Positions 11,530 to 23,104 of a stretch of DNA of 64,000 bases are shown here, one piece after another. Below the pieces are notes generated by a model that had not been told where the DNA came from, did no database searches, and saw only the letters and a program-made list of their open reading frames with translations. The DNA is from Anniella stebbinsi (taxonomy: Eukaryota; Chordata; Lepidosauria; Squamata; Anniellidae). Made by a program: the position numbers and the translations under genes. The stretch spans positions 120,901,033 through 120,965,032 of the forward strand of contig JARDYH010000001.1 of assembly GCA_029215795.1 (NCBI GenBank), in the 5' to 3' direction. Position 1 is the first letter of the stretch. Each line of letters opens with the position of its first letter.

Positions 11530-11709
11530 TGGAGCATCTCTTCCTCCCTCATTGGCTTGCAGAATTATTGGGCAAGCAAATGGGTGTTTCTTCACTATCA
11601 ACAACGAATGATTCTCGTAACGTGAACATTTGCTAGTTATTTTAACTGCTGTTTATGTTTCTTTACATGGGACCACCCAGGTACGCTATTGTGATTTGGT
11701 ATGAAAGTG

Positions 11710-11883
11710 GGCCTGTTCAAGCAACACGCTAAGCCATGGTTAGGCTACTAACCCTTTTGCAGCAAATGATTAGTGAGGGGGTTAAACTGTAGTTATGTAG
11801 CCACCATGGTTAGGAATGGTTCACACAACACACTAAGCCATAATGTTTATCTCAAAATGCTTAACCACTGTGTCTGAACAGGG
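11710..11883. mobile_element. Non-autonomous TIR element (CCTGTTCA ends)
   Basis: Left GGCCTGTTCAAGCAACACGC and right CACTGTGTCTGAACAGGG are imperfect inverted repeats; the interior repeats AAGCCATGGTTAGG and related words on both arms. No convincing TSD. Confidence 0.6.
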
Positions 11884-12100
11884 TCAGTGAGAAAGAATAA
11901 GCAGTAAAGTTTACCTATAAGCAAGCACCTGCAGTAGTCTGTCCTCTATGAAGAAAAAAATCTTGACTGTGACCAGTTGAAAATAAAAAAAAACTAATGG
12001 ATAAATTAGCAGAAGGTTAAAAAGCAACTGATAGAAGCCATTCTTAGCTGATACAGTTATACCTTTGCCTAGTTAAGAAGTATTGAAAAATGAATGATTC

Positions 12101-12245
12101 AGTAAGGAATGGCTTAGCCTTTAAGAATGAATTATTTTAGGGTGTAATCCTATGTATGTGTAGACAGAAAAAAACATGCTGTCTGGAAGGATGCTGGGAG
12201 ATGTAGGTCTTCCTTTCCTATCTGAACATGTATAGGATTGCACCC
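12101..12245. mobile_element. Fold-back MITE with a shared upstream flank
   Basis: GTGTAATCCTATGTATGTGT faces GAACATGTATAGGATTGCAC. The 40 bp before it (CAGTAAGGAATGGCTTAGCC then TTTAAGAATGAATTATTTTA) recur almost exactly at 39534-39575 before another copy of the same fold-back. The two loci therefore share a longer repeat than the hairpin alone. Confidence 0.7.
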
Positions 12246-12260
12246 TTAGTTAGTTTAAAG

Positions 12261-12401
12261 CAGCTATCCCAAACTAGTACCCTCCAGCTGTTTTGGACTT
12301 CAACCCCCATCAGTCCTTGCCAGCATGGTTACTGGTCATGGTCAGGAATGCTGGGAGCTGAAACTCAAGACATCTGGAGGGCCCCAGGTTGGGGAAGGCT
12401 G
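12261..12401. mobile_element. Fold-back MITE, CCAACCTGGT family
   Basis: CCCAAACTAGTACCCTCCAG pairs imperfectly with TGGAGGGCCCCAGGTTGGGG, and TTTTGGACTTCAACCCCCAT with ATGCTGGGAGCTGAAACTCA. Longest copy of this family in the window. Confidence 0.8.
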
Positions 12402-14057
12402 GTCTAAAGCATGTGAAAGTGATGAAGGACATTTATTCCCACGTTGGCAATATTTAATATCAGCTTCAATTAGGTAACATGATTTCCATTAAGTGTGCAG
12501 TTGATTTTGTGTCATTTGTTGGAAGAGTGATAGCAGGTGATCAAATAAAAAAGAATGCACAATAAGGGTTAAGTTGTCCTTTAATTTTAGTTTTAAAGGG
12601 TTATTAGGCACAATAGCAAAGATCACTTAGGGTGCATAGGTAATTAAGAGCTCTGGATACATCAGAGAGTCTTGGGTGCAAATAGGGGTCACAAGGGGTA
12701 GGAATGTTTCCTAAACACCAGCTAGAACCAAATGGGTTTCCTTTTATCTTAAGTGTCTTGAGGATAAAAACACAGGCATGTACACTATGCTTAGTAGTAG
12801 TAGTTTCATTTTTTTAGAAGCCTGGCCTGATTTTCTCTGCTGTTTTATTCTTCTGGCTGTTTAGATGGGGGAGTATCTGTTTATGAGTCAGTAAAGTTTG
12901 CCAAGCCCTTTGCTTTCTGGATCCAGTCTCCTTTACTCAGCCTCATCTGCTAACATTGTTTAGGTAGCTCATATTGTGGAACTGTATGTTATGAGTGTAT
13001 TATCTGCTTGCAGTGTCATCCAAAGAGCAAGGATCTTTTCTTTTCCTAGGACACTTTATTGCAACAAAAAGCATAAGAGGGTTAGAGCCAAGGCATCTAA
13101 AATGGCTACCAAATTGACGCTACTTTTAACTAAGGCCATGTGGATTGGGAAAGGGAGATTATTCACAATACACAAGTCTGCTTTTTGTAAGCTGCTGCAC
13201 ACAATCGACTTGTTGCATTGAGACAAATGCCCCATGGAACTGTTTAAACCAGCTTTCATGCATAACACATTTTGTGTGGACCAGGTCAGTAGTCAGTTTT
13301 GACTACTGTTTAAAAGCTTTATGGGGTGGGGGGAAGAGCGTGCGAAATTGCTAATCTCTGCTTCAAAGATTCCATCACAGTCTAATGAAGACCAAGACAG
13401 CTTTAAACCAAAGATTGGAAAAGCTGCATTTCAGTAATGATAGAAAGAGGCCTCAATGATCTCATCAAGCCTCCGGGGAGAACAACAAGATGGCAGCATT
13501 AAGCTTCAGAATAGAGTGGCTGTATAAATTTATTGCATTCTTGTCTACCTGAATGGAACAGAGAACCAGTGCAAGAAAAAAACCCAACATATTATTCAAG
13601 AAGAGATTAGCTTCGTGTCTTCCTCCTCTTCTCATTATATTCTTTGTCATTGAAATGGATGAACTCTCTTTTCTCATCAGTCATTATCCTCTAAACGCCA
13701 TCACCTCTGATTTTGCAATATTTGCAGCCTAACTTTTGACAGAATTTTATCCCTGATACATACATTCCCTAGTCATGGTTCTATGAGAGAAGGCAGCAGG
13801 CTCGGAAATAAATGTCAGAACTCAATTTCATTGAAAATTGATTTGAGAATGGCATTTTAATCTGAGTTTGGTGCAAATTCATTTGAAAATGGCATTTTAA
13901 AAGAATGATAGACTCTAGTAGAGAGCCACTATGAGCTGTACCATTCAGAGGTAAAATAAATCAGGACAGAACAACTTTAAAATGAACCTGGCTTATTGAC
14001 ATTTTTAAATGGTTTGGTGGTTGCTTACAACATGAGACTTGGTTTTTAAAAGTATGA
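12402..14057. other. Unassigned sequence
   Basis: No coding or repeat similarity recognised. Frames of up to about 80 codons at 12976-13221 and 13465-13677 carry no domain signature. Confidence 0.4.
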
Positions 14058-14065
14058 GTAGAAAG

Positions 14066-14502
14066 TAGAGATGGATGAATAGGACAATTTCTGTTTCTCT
14101 CGGCTTCTTATTTTCCCAATCTTAAATTTGGTTCATTTCAGATTTTGAGAATTTGTCCAGTCTGAAATTTGGTTCATCTTGAGAATTTGTTGTTTAAGCT
14201 TGTATGAAAAAATGTTTATTTTTGTGCATGTTTTCCCCAATACATGCATTTTGTATGCATTTTTGCCTAATATACACACATGGGCAAGACATTTTCCTGT
14301 TATAAAGAATTTTTAACATTATTTTTCCCAATATATACATTTTTGTAGACATTTCTTTTATTGGAGAACTCCATTGCAAAATTTGGAAAAGTGCAAATTT
14401 CAAAGGATAACTGAATTTCAGTTTGCATAGTGCTTTGAAAGTGCAAAATTATGTAAATTCAAATTAAAATGCAAACTGAATGAATTTCTCCCTCCCTCCC
14501 TA
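14066..14502. mobile_element. 437-bp non-autonomous hAT-like element
   Basis: The left end TAGAGATGGATGAATAGGAC and the right end in reverse (TAGGGAGGGAGGGAGAAATT) form short imperfect TIRs. They are flanked by GTAGAAAG (14058-14065) and GAAGAAAG (14503-14510), a 7-of-8 match, as expected for an old hAT TSD. The interior repeats AATTTGGTTCAT and TGCATTTTTG-type words. Related stretches appear at 44888-45080 and 57138-57215. Confidence 0.55.
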
Positions 14503-14510
14503 GAAGAAAG

Positions 14511-16071
14511 TGAGGCAAATTGTGGCATTTCTGTTGAAAGTGTGACTAAAAAAAAAATCTACCCAGTGTGGATACATTTTCTTACTTTCTCATCCGATTG
14601 TTTTGAAGAAGGGAAATTACGTCTTGTGTGTTTTTACCAATATTCCAATGGCTATTTGGTGGATTGTGTGTTTGTTTGTATGTATGTTCAAGGAGAGTAA
14701 TTTGATCTACTGTTAAGGAAATGTTCCCTAACTCTCAAATTGAAGAATCACCAGGAACAGGCAAAGTTCAGCCCAACAAGTTTATTTAAAACAATATACA
14801 AAGGAGAGAGAAGTGGCACATGGGTAGTACCAAAGCTCTCTGAATCACAAAGACAAATCTGCTACATTTATCTCTGTTACAGGCTTTGACGTCACATACC
14901 ACTCACACCCTCCCTCCTGTGATGGATACATGCCAATAAATGTTTCAACTAAACAATATTTTAAATCATAATAAAACAATATCTGGGGCATTAGAAGCCT
15001 CAAAGAAATTTATTATTTCCTGATAACCTTCGATCACTGATACTTGGTGTTATTTGCTTTCCTCTAATGGCCAGTAATTTTCCTCTGGAAGAACTGAAAA
15101 TGTTTACATTTATGGTGCCAACTTGTCTATGCGATTGTCTTGAGGGCCATAGAGTAATGTCCAATTCACAGTCTATTCAGAGGAAGAGATTGCGAGGCTT
15201 GTTATCAGGAGAGGATGTTTTGGGTTATTTCATTCTGTGTTTTTGCTCTGAAATGCTAGAATGTGAGGTTTGAATTATACCCTGGTGCAGTGAAATATGT
15301 TTCTACTTTACCTTAAAATGTTTCTTTAGAGGCTTGGGGGAAACTAGACTTCCAGGTTTTGATTTTATATCAATGCCCAGATCAAAAATCCTTATCACTA
15401 CTAATAGCATCCATTCTACTAGCTGAAGGACATTATTTAGATACAACCCTCACTATAATATATTGGCCCTGTTGCAATAACACAGCTCTGTCTACACTTT
15501 GATGACTATAAAGACAAAATCCCTCAGAAACAGTGAGAGAGCTCCTTTTTTCATTATGTTTTACATTCATCTGAAGAGCATACAGCCAGTCAAAAATATA
15601 TAACCCTGAAGGTAGTAAGTCATTGCCATTATTCATAGAAACCATCTGACAATAGTATTCTCTGATGATGCATTTTCGTGACAGGCAGCAGAGAAAACAA
15701 GATATATGACTAGTGTGTTTTCCTAATGGCAGCAAAGTTAGATAAAGTAGCCCAATTTTCATGATGACAATTTTCACTGTACACAAACGATAACCTAGAA
15801 TGTGGAGGGCAAGGGGCTAACTTATATTAAAACACTATCATCTGAACTTCCATGGATTTTTAGGCAGAATCATTTCAACCTTCAATCCTGACAATCAGCT
15901 TTGTTGTACATCATTTTACAATGTTTAATTTTGGATCTGACCCTATAGCCTATATTTATGTTCTTGAAGTTTAGAAGTATTTATAATGAACCAGCAAGGG
16001 AGATGTGCACATAAATGCAACATTTGGGGGTATGCATCTAGTTATAATAGGGTATACACCCTATTATTTAT
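14511..16071. other. Unassigned sequence
   Basis: Positions 14700-14960 look like a separate interspersed repeat (CAAGTTTATTTAAAACAATA), but I cannot name it. A 117-codon minus-strand frame at 15433-15786 has no recognisable domain and is not called. Confidence 0.35.
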
Positions 16072-16985
16072 TTATTTCTTACCCGCCTCTTCCTCTGGAT
16101 CGAGGCGGGGTACAACAACAAATACAAAACACCATAAAATACATATATAACTAATTAAAAGCATATAAAATGAATACATTATTAAAAGTCATCTTAAAAT
16201 TCAACTGCGTAGGCCTGCTGGAAGAGATCAGTCTTTTAGGCTTTCTTAAATTCTGGGAGATTGTTAAATTGGCAAATCTCTTCTGACAGGCCATTCCACA
16301 GTCTGGGAACGGCAGAAGAGAAAGTCCTCTAGGTAACGGTTGTCAGCCTAGTTTTTGCTGACTGTAGTAAATTCTTCCCAGTGGACCCGAGTGTGCGGGG
16401 CGGATTGTACGGGAGAAGGCGATCCCGCAGGTAACTTGGCCCCAAACCATGGAGGGCTTTAAAGGTAATAACCAACAGTTTATACTTCATCTGGAAACTA
16501 ATTGGCAGTCAGTGGAGTGATTTTACAGCTGGTGTAATATGGTCACCCCAAGGTGTACCGGTGACCAACTTGCCTGCAATATTTTGAACTAGTTGAAGTT
16601 TCAGAACAAGGCACAGAGGTAGCCCTATGTACAGCGCATTGCAGAAGTCATGCCTTGAAGTTACCAGTGTGTGCACTATCATCTTTAAGTCTTCCAACTC
16701 TAGGTAGGGGCGCAGCTGGTGTATCTGCTGAAGCTGATAGTAGGCACTCCTGACCTTCACATCTATCTGTGCTGTCATCTAGAGTGACGGATCCAGGAGC
16801 ACCCCCAAGCTGTGAACACAGCCTTTCAGGGGGAGTGTAACTCCATCCAGAACTAGTTGACACACCTCCAAACCCAGGTTGGGTCCTTTGACAATAAGCA
16901 CTTCCATCTTGTCTGGATTCAGTTTCAGTTTGTTTTTCCTCATCCAGCCCATTACTGCCTCCAAGCATTCATTCAGAGGATTAGA
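16072..16985 (-). mobile_element. L2-clade LINE 3' end (ORF2 C-terminus + 3' UTR)
   Basis: Read on the minus strand, the order is PLNECLEAVMGWMRKNKLKL (RT thumb side), VLDGVTLPLKGCVHSLGVLL, then, after a frame change, LRPYLELEDLKMIVHTLVTS and FCNALYIGLPL, then VITFKALHGLGPSYLRDRLL near 16450 and FSSAVPRLWNGLSEEI near 16300. These follow the C-terminal order of vertebrate L2 ORF2. The RT palm (YADD) is missing by 5' truncation. The 3' end is TACCCCGCCTCGATCCAGAG (reverse complement) with an ATAAATAAATA tail. Several frameshifts and a stop (VT*RTF) show that it is dead. The plus-strand fragment at 21548 overlaps this part of the ORF and is the same subfamily. Confidence 0.9.
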
Positions 16986-18499
16986 GCTGGATAGGATGCA
17001 TGCAAGTCCTAATAGCTGGAGCACAGCCAGTTTCCCATTACAAAAGAAAGCTTGCTTTGCACTAGGACTGTCCATGCCCCCTGGCAGCCATTTTATGAAT
17101 GGGCAAGCTACCGCAGCAGCCATTTTGTGAGATTGCTCACAGCACTCTCTCAAAATTCCAAATGTGTCCACTGGCTGAAAATGCTCAGGGATCCCTGGAC
17201 TAGGTGTTTAGTGATTTAAATGCTGGGCTTGAAGGCTTGCTTTGCAATGGGGGACTGCTTATGCCCCAGTCATGATAGCTCATTTGGATCATGTGTGAGG
17301 GCTTTAAACTATAAGCAGTGAGAGATATGGAATTCAGAGGTAAAAAAATAGCAAATGATCTTTTGCAAACAGAAGAAGGTATCTGGATTTCAGTTCACTT
17401 TTTGCAACAATGCTCTTCTGCTGAGGCATAAACAGCTGTTCTCTGAGTGGAAGAAGCTTTGCCCTCATGGAAGGGCACTGCTGGATCCAACCAGGCTTTT
17501 GTTTCCTAAAATAAGCCAAACCAGTCAGTAGGTGCTCAGTGTAGTGTAATGTAATGTGAACAGCCTTCTCTTTTATTGTTGTGCATTTTATGCACACACA
17601 ACAGATAATACCGTATAACATGGGGATTCCACACGAAAAAGTCTGTCTCATTTCATACTCTAGGGTTCTCTTTTGACATTCTGAATCATTGTATTAATAT
17701 AACAAGTATGGCTTTAAAGTGTTCTTTGTCCTCTTCTCTTCTGGAACCTTCTGTAATTCGTTCTTCAGCTGATGAAATCAAGGAAAACTCTTCTTAAGTG
17801 CTGCAGTCGGAGATACATTTTGTTGATGTTTATTAACGGGGGGAGGGGGAAATCATATTTGATTTTTTGTGGATGGGGAAAAAATTCCTCATGGAGTCTG
17901 ACATCATAAAGGAACCTTATTCTTATTGTACTATTTCTTTAAAGAAAGAAAGAAAGAAAAAGGCCAGTTTATTTTTCCTGCATTGATTTATGCTCAATAA
18001 TTATTCTTAAAATATGATGATTGCACTCTTGCCTTTCCTTTCTCTATTAGATTCACAGTTATTAATTTCTGAGTTAATGTAATTTAAAAGCTAGTGTCCA
18101 CACAAATGCCTGGGAAGCCTTTGGCATTTAACTACAGAGCAGTTGGCAACCCTATTTTTGACACCAGTCTTCCCCGCAGCATGTTACAGATAGCAAATTC
18201 AATCCTCTTCCTCTTCCCTTACTTCCTAGTGATCCGCAGGAGAGCTTCCTGTCGCTGTTGCCAGGCCACCTGTCCCTCAATAGAAGAATTCAGTCATTGT
18301 TTCCTGGCTTTGGCCAAAATGTTGGCTGAAATGGCAGGAACGCCTTAAAAATTTACGATCTCATGGAGTCACATTTGAAGAGAAAGCTATTTTAATTAAT
18401 GTAGCTTGGCACATTCTAAAACACCACACGACAGGAAAGAAGACTTCACTGCCAAAACTGGGATGATCTAAATAAATCTGGCTACAATTGATAGACTTT
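16986..18499. other. Unassigned sequence
   Basis: Positions 17040-17330 contain GCAGCCATTTTATGAATGGG and GCAGCCATTTTGTGAG repeats of unknown origin. An (AAAG)n run is at 17940-17960. No gene recognised. Confidence 0.35.
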
Positions 18500-18660
18500 T
18501 ATATACGTATGGGTGTTAAGTTGAATTTTAAGAGTTTTATTGTTATTTTAATAATGTATTAGTTTTATATGTTTTTAATCGGTTTTATGTATTTTATACT
18601 ATTTGAATTTAATGTTGTTCCCCTCCTTGATCCAGAGGGAGAGGCAGGTAAGAAATAAAA
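18500..18660 (+). mobile_element. L2 LINE 3' UTR/tail
   Basis: Ends GTTGTTCCCCTCCTTGATCC AGAGGGAGAGGCAGGTAAG followed by an AATAAAAATTATT tail. This is the plus-strand version of the 3' end at 16072. No coding part remains. Confidence 0.7.
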
Positions 18661-18703
18661 ATTATTATTATTATTATTATTAATAATAATAATAATAATA
18701 AAT
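18661..18703. repeat. (ATT)n/(AAT)n microsatellite
   Basis: ATT units switching to AAT units midway (18683), itself a small palindrome; the tail of the L2 above. Confidence 0.9.
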
Positions 18704-20950
18704 AGGTTCACCTAAGGATTGTTATGATATCAAAATGAATTCTGCTCACAGATTACTTTTCTTTGTAAATGTGCCCTTTTAAACAAAAATGAAAAAAACA
18801 TGTCCAGCTTTCTATGTAGACTCTTTCTTTCTTTTCTTTTTTATTGCAGTAACACTTGTAGTTCAAACTTCCATTAGTTTTTATGGTAAGTGACCCACAG
18901 TAGACTTTAAGTGTTGCAAACTGGTAGGCAGCATTTCTGGAATGAGAGAGCATATAATGGAATTGAAGTCACAGGGCACAGGTTGAAGAGCAGAGATCCT
19001 GTGGAAATAAACAAAAGTTCTTCAAATAATTGGTAGTTACCAGAGTGAGTTGCTGGGATCATCATAAAAGCAGGTGGTAATGGCAACAACTAGCATGTGT
19101 GGCAAGGGATTTAGATGATGACAAACTTCAGAGAAGATTTTTTTTCTGAGGCCACATTTTAGAGTGGAGAAAGATACCCGTTCCCCACAGTTCTCCTTCA
19201 CCCATTGACAGTACTATGCTATGCAGAGATGGAGCAAGATACCTTTTACCACCGTTCTCCTTCACCTCTTGGCCATCCTATACTATGAAGAGATGGAGCT
19301 TTACAGGTCAGCACATTTCTGAAGTGTGTTGCTGTTCTCGCTTTGCCAAGCATCATGACTAAATGCCTCACGGCTTGGGGTCAAAGTCATTACAGATTGT
19401 GAGCAAAATCACAAATAATCATTGTGGAAATATGAGGACATGATATTCCCCAATGCAGGATGATAATTCACTAAGGGTAAAATCCTATGCACCAGGGGTG
19501 TTGAACCTCTTTCACTCATAGGGCCAAATTCTATGTTGGTGAAGCTCTTGGGGACTACATACCAGTGGTGGCCAGGACTGAAGACAAAAGAGGCCCAAAT
19601 GGCCCATTTAGTCTAAAGCTGTTATTGCCAATAAATAAGCATTAGGAGAGACATTACAGGTGTATGTGTGTGGCCCTATGGTGAACCCTAAAGGGCAAAA
19701 TTGGGCCCCCAGGTGGACTGTATTGGCACCCTGAGCTGTGGTTCTGCAACCCTTCTATACACACTTCTCTGGAAGTAAGGTCCTTTCTATACCATAGGGG
19801 TGTAGAGGGAGGGAGGGTGATTCTGGAAGCACCTAATACACACCATGTGCACAGGGAGGGAGGGAGGGCGATCCAGGAAGTACCTAATACACACCATCGG
19901 CACACAGGGATCAGTCTGGGGCCATCCCAGGCAAACAGCCTGGTGTGGAAAGGGCAAGTCTCATTGAACCCAGAGGGTGGACATATATAAAGATGTATGA
20001 GAAGTTTATTTTTGCTTGCAAAGCACCTGAACATGCTTCATTTGAAGCTTCAAACATGAGTGCGTACACATGTCCACCACAACTGTTTGCAAATTCTTGA
20101 ACACATTCTCACATTCATCTTGTTCTTGATTCCTAGTTTGATTTGCACAAATTTCCCTATTTGGGCAAATTTCCCCTTTAAAGAGAGCACATTCCCCCTC
20201 AAAATAAGACTCCTTCACATGGGAAAACATGAATTTCCAATGGCGTTTCTCATTTCAACAATTTAGTTTGACCTGTGTAAGAATTTAAATATTACATTTC
20301 AGAAAGAAGACTTTCGTTCCTGTAGGGCACTGTGAGAGATGTGGTTTCAAGCCTTCTGTACTGCAAATTATTTTTCCGGTCGCAAACATTTCCTCTGAAC
20401 TGGCACAATGCCTTGATGGATGCCTCATGGCAACTGAGACACAGGAAACTTTTGGAGCAACTTTACTAATGCATGTTCTGTTTTGATGTTAACTTGCCAA
20501 AGCAAGATAGCATAAATGCTGTTTTAGCCATAAAGGAGTACAAAGGACACAACCCTGAATGTGAAGAACTTTCAACAATAGAGGTTAAAAAGAATGATTC
20601 ACATTCAAGATAAACCAAAACTCTGAGTTCCTCTCTTTTCCTTGGGGCAGTATCCAACCGTGTCATTCTACTAGCACAAATAATGTTGCCCTAGCAGAAA
20701 CTAGGTTCTGAATGACATGCAAGTGGGGAATCCTACCAAAGTTACATAAGCATGGTTGTGCAACCGGATGAGCATTATGCTTGCACAGCTGTTTGCACAA
20801 GTGCGATGTTCAAACGATTGCTCTGCTAGTGCTATTTGTATTTGTGGAATGACACCATTGGATAACTGTGGCTCTGATAAAAAAATATGCATGTTCAACC
20901 CAATTTATAAAAAGCCAAAATGCAAGCAATAAACAATTTGGCAGGAAAGG
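18704..20950. other. Unassigned sequence
   Basis: GGGAGGGAGGG runs occur at 19810 and 19856 within a locally duplicated stretch (CACCTAATACACACCATG and TACCTAATACACACCATC). The words at 19494 (CAGGGGTGTTGAACC) resemble a hAT fossil terminus but lack a partner. No gene recognised. Confidence 0.35.
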
Positions 20951-20973
20951 AAACCCCCCCAAACTAGAATCTT

Positions 20974-21547
20974 CTCCAAACTGGTGCCAAAGTTTTGTGC
21001 TAGTTTTGTGCCATTTTGTGCCACAAACCCCGGGTTTTGTGCCGCCACCAACAACTAGGTATTGATACTTCAAGTGTAGGTTCCGAGGAAACACACTAAA
21101 AAACAAACTTTGTCATAGCACCTCCAAACCTACGCCAAAGTTTTGTGCTAGTTTTGTGAAATTTTGTGCCGCAAACCCTGAGTTTTGTGCCGCCAGCAAC
21201 AACTTGGTATTGATACTTCAAGTGTGGGTTCCAAGGAAAAACACCATAAAACAAACTTTGTCTTAGCAACTCCACACCGATGCCAAAGTTTTGTGCTAGT
21301 TTGGTGCCATTTTGTGCCACAAACCCTGAGGTTTGTGCCACAACCTAAAGTGTGAAAATGACATGCCCTTATATGTGGTCTGGTGAATGGGAAACAATTT
21401 CACATTCCCAGATTGACTCCAACCCAATGCCAAAATTTTGTGCTAGTTTTGTGCTAGTTTTGTGCCATTTTCTGCTGCAAACCCCGAGTTTTGTGCTGCC
21501 ACCAACAATTGGTATTGAAACTTCAAGTGTGGGTTCCGAGGAAACAA
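20974..21547 (+). repeat. Left array of the 148-bp repeat
   Basis: The word GCCAAAGTTTTGTGCTAG (last copy variant) starts at about 20986, 21134, 21282 and 21429, giving periods of about 148, 148 and 147 bp. Each unit also has TTTTGTGCCACAAACC-like and GGTATTGATACTTCAAGTGT-like words. Two linker types occur: ACAAACTTTGTCATAGCACC, and GTGGTCTGGTGAATGGGAAA followed by TTTCACATTCCCAGATTGAC. The last unit is cut off at about 21547 where the L2 fragment begins. Confidence 0.85.
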
Positions 21548-22010
21548 ATGGTATCCTTCTGGAATGCCTGAGGGGATTGGGAATCGGGGGCACTGTGCTT
21601 CAGTGGTTCTGGTCCTACCTCTTGGGCAGGTTCCAGATGGTGATGCTTGGGGATAGCTGCTCTGCAAAGAAGGAGTTGCTGTGCGGCGTACCGCAAGGTG
21701 CCATCCTTTCCCCAATGCTGTTTAACATTTATATGAAACCGTTGGGAGAGATCATCCGGAGGCATGGGGCGGGGTGCTATCAGTATGCTGATGACACCCA
21801 AATATATTTCTCTATGCCTTCAACAACATCGTCAGCTAAGGATAGTGTGTCTCCTCTGAATGAATGCTTGGAGGCGGTAATGGGCTGGATGAGGAAAAAC
21901 AAAGTGAAGCTGAATCCAGACAAGACGGAGGTGCTTGATGTCAAAGGCCACAACCTGGGTTTGGAGGTGTGTCAACCGGTTCTGGATGGGGTTACACTCC
22001 CCCTGAAAGA
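21548..22010 (+). pseudogene. L2-clade reverse transcriptase fragment
   Basis: An open frame (inside 21352-22080) carries RT motifs in order: LRGLGIGGTVLQWFWSYLLG, then CGVPQGAILSPMLFNIYMKP, then CYQYADDTQIYFSMPS with the catalytic YADD pair, then PLNECLEAVMGWMRKNKVKL and VLDGVTLPLKD. This is the palm-to-thumb part of an L2-type ORF2; endonuclease, early RT motifs and C-terminus are missing. The frame also runs through array sequence upstream (residues 1-65), which is not part of the RT. Both ends are abrupt, with no 3' tail and no TSD. It therefore arrived by rearrangement or as part of a larger unit rather than as a simple LINE insertion. Confidence 0.85.
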
Positions 22011-22080
22011 CTGTAAAATACTATTTTACCCTATAGAATTGTTTTTTGAGATAGAAATGCCTAAAACGTCTTTATTTTGA

Positions 22081-22400
22081 AAGTTACAGGCTTGAATGTT
22101 GGTCACAGTGCAGACTGAGTGTTGCTAGTCATGTGTGCCAAATTTCAGAACAATCGGTGCAAGAGCTACTCAGAAGTAAGCTGTCAAAATCCACTTTGTC
22201 AGGTGGCTGCAACGTGGTCCTTTTTCAAGAGATGTCCATTACACATGGGCACCTCACAGATGGCCTTGAGGGGACTCATCTGTGCCCAATTTCAGAGGCA
22301 CTGCTGCAGGCATTACTTGGAAGTAAGCTCGAAACATGCACTGTTTCAGGTAATCCATTCCATGCTGCTGCAAAGTGCTATAATAATAACTCCTCATGTT
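22081..22400. repeat. Two diverged units of an unnamed repeat
   Basis: GTGTGCCAAATTTCAGAACA with CAGAAGTAAGCTGTC at 22133-22190 is echoed by CTGTGCCCAATTTCAGAGGC with GGAAGTAAGCTCGAAAC at 22280-22340. The spacing of about 148 bp matches the flanking array period, but the sequence differs. Function unknown. Confidence 0.5.
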
Positions 22401-22738
22401 TAAAGATCTATTCCTTAAAGCTGGGGACCTTACCGAAGTGCTGTAGGGATGGACTCATGACATAGCTTGTCTCCATGTTGTTATTGAAGCCATAAACACA
22501 CATGCACATTGAAGGGTCGGGCCGGGCAGACTCAGTGGCTCCAGAAAGGCAATGTGTGAGATGCTTCTGCATCCCCTCACTAATGGAGGCTAGGAGAAGG
22601 AAGACGATCCCCGTGCACAGACGGCAGGCAGGCTGATGCAGGCAGGCAGGCAGGCAGGCAGGCAGACAGGCAGCTCTTTTGGGCATAGCTGGGCACATTG
22701 GCTGGAGCAGTGGCTCAAAAAAAAAGGCAAGGTGCATG

Positions 22739-22767
22739 AGGAGGAGGAGGAGGAGGAGGAGGAGGAA
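22739..22767. repeat. (GGA)n microsatellite
   Basis: About nine GAG/GGA units between blocks X and Y of the duplicated region. Confidence 0.9.
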
Positions 22768-23029
22768 GGCCATCCCCAGTCAGGCAGGCTGTCTGAAGCC
22801 CCAAGGAAGCTTGGCTACTACACCTGAATTAGGTGAAGTGAATGAGGTGGCTGGTCCCAGGCATCTAGAAACTCACCCATCTCTAGCTGGAGATAAGATG
22901 AACCTGGCTGAGGAGGACCCATTTGCAAATCATAAAAGGAATAATGAGAGGAGGGGATTGGGGGGGAAGTCATTTGCATGGGAGAGTATTTGTGGCTTTT
23001 CTTGAGTAGCCAGCCTTACTAATGGAGTC

Positions 23030-23104
23030 CCCGAGGAGGAGGAGGAGGAGGAGGAGGAGGAAGAGGAGGAGGAGGAGGAGGAGGAGGAGGAGGAGGAGGA
23101 GGAG
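23030..23104. repeat. (GGA)n microsatellite
   Basis: About 24 GGA units with one AGA interruption, directly before the second Y block. Confidence 0.95.

Noticed and set aside
15433..15786. 117-codon minus-strand frame as a small gene
   Set aside because: No domain, no homology recognised; within chance expectation for 64 kb of AT-rich DNA.
19494..19700. hAT fossil starting CAGGGGTGTTGAACC
   Set aside because: No opposite terminus or TSD found; the single word is too common.
20974..21547. CRISPR-like direct repeats
   Set aside because: Units are about 148 bp, contiguous, without spacers, in a eukaryotic context.
22442..22460. TAGGGATGGACTCATGAC as the missing left terminus of the 24-27 kb hAT
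   Set aside because: Only the first nine bases fit, and the flank AAGTGCTG does not match GGACGAGG at the other end.
22408..23005. Frames with repeated ACLP and RRRR residues
   Set aside because: Products of GGCA and GGA runs.
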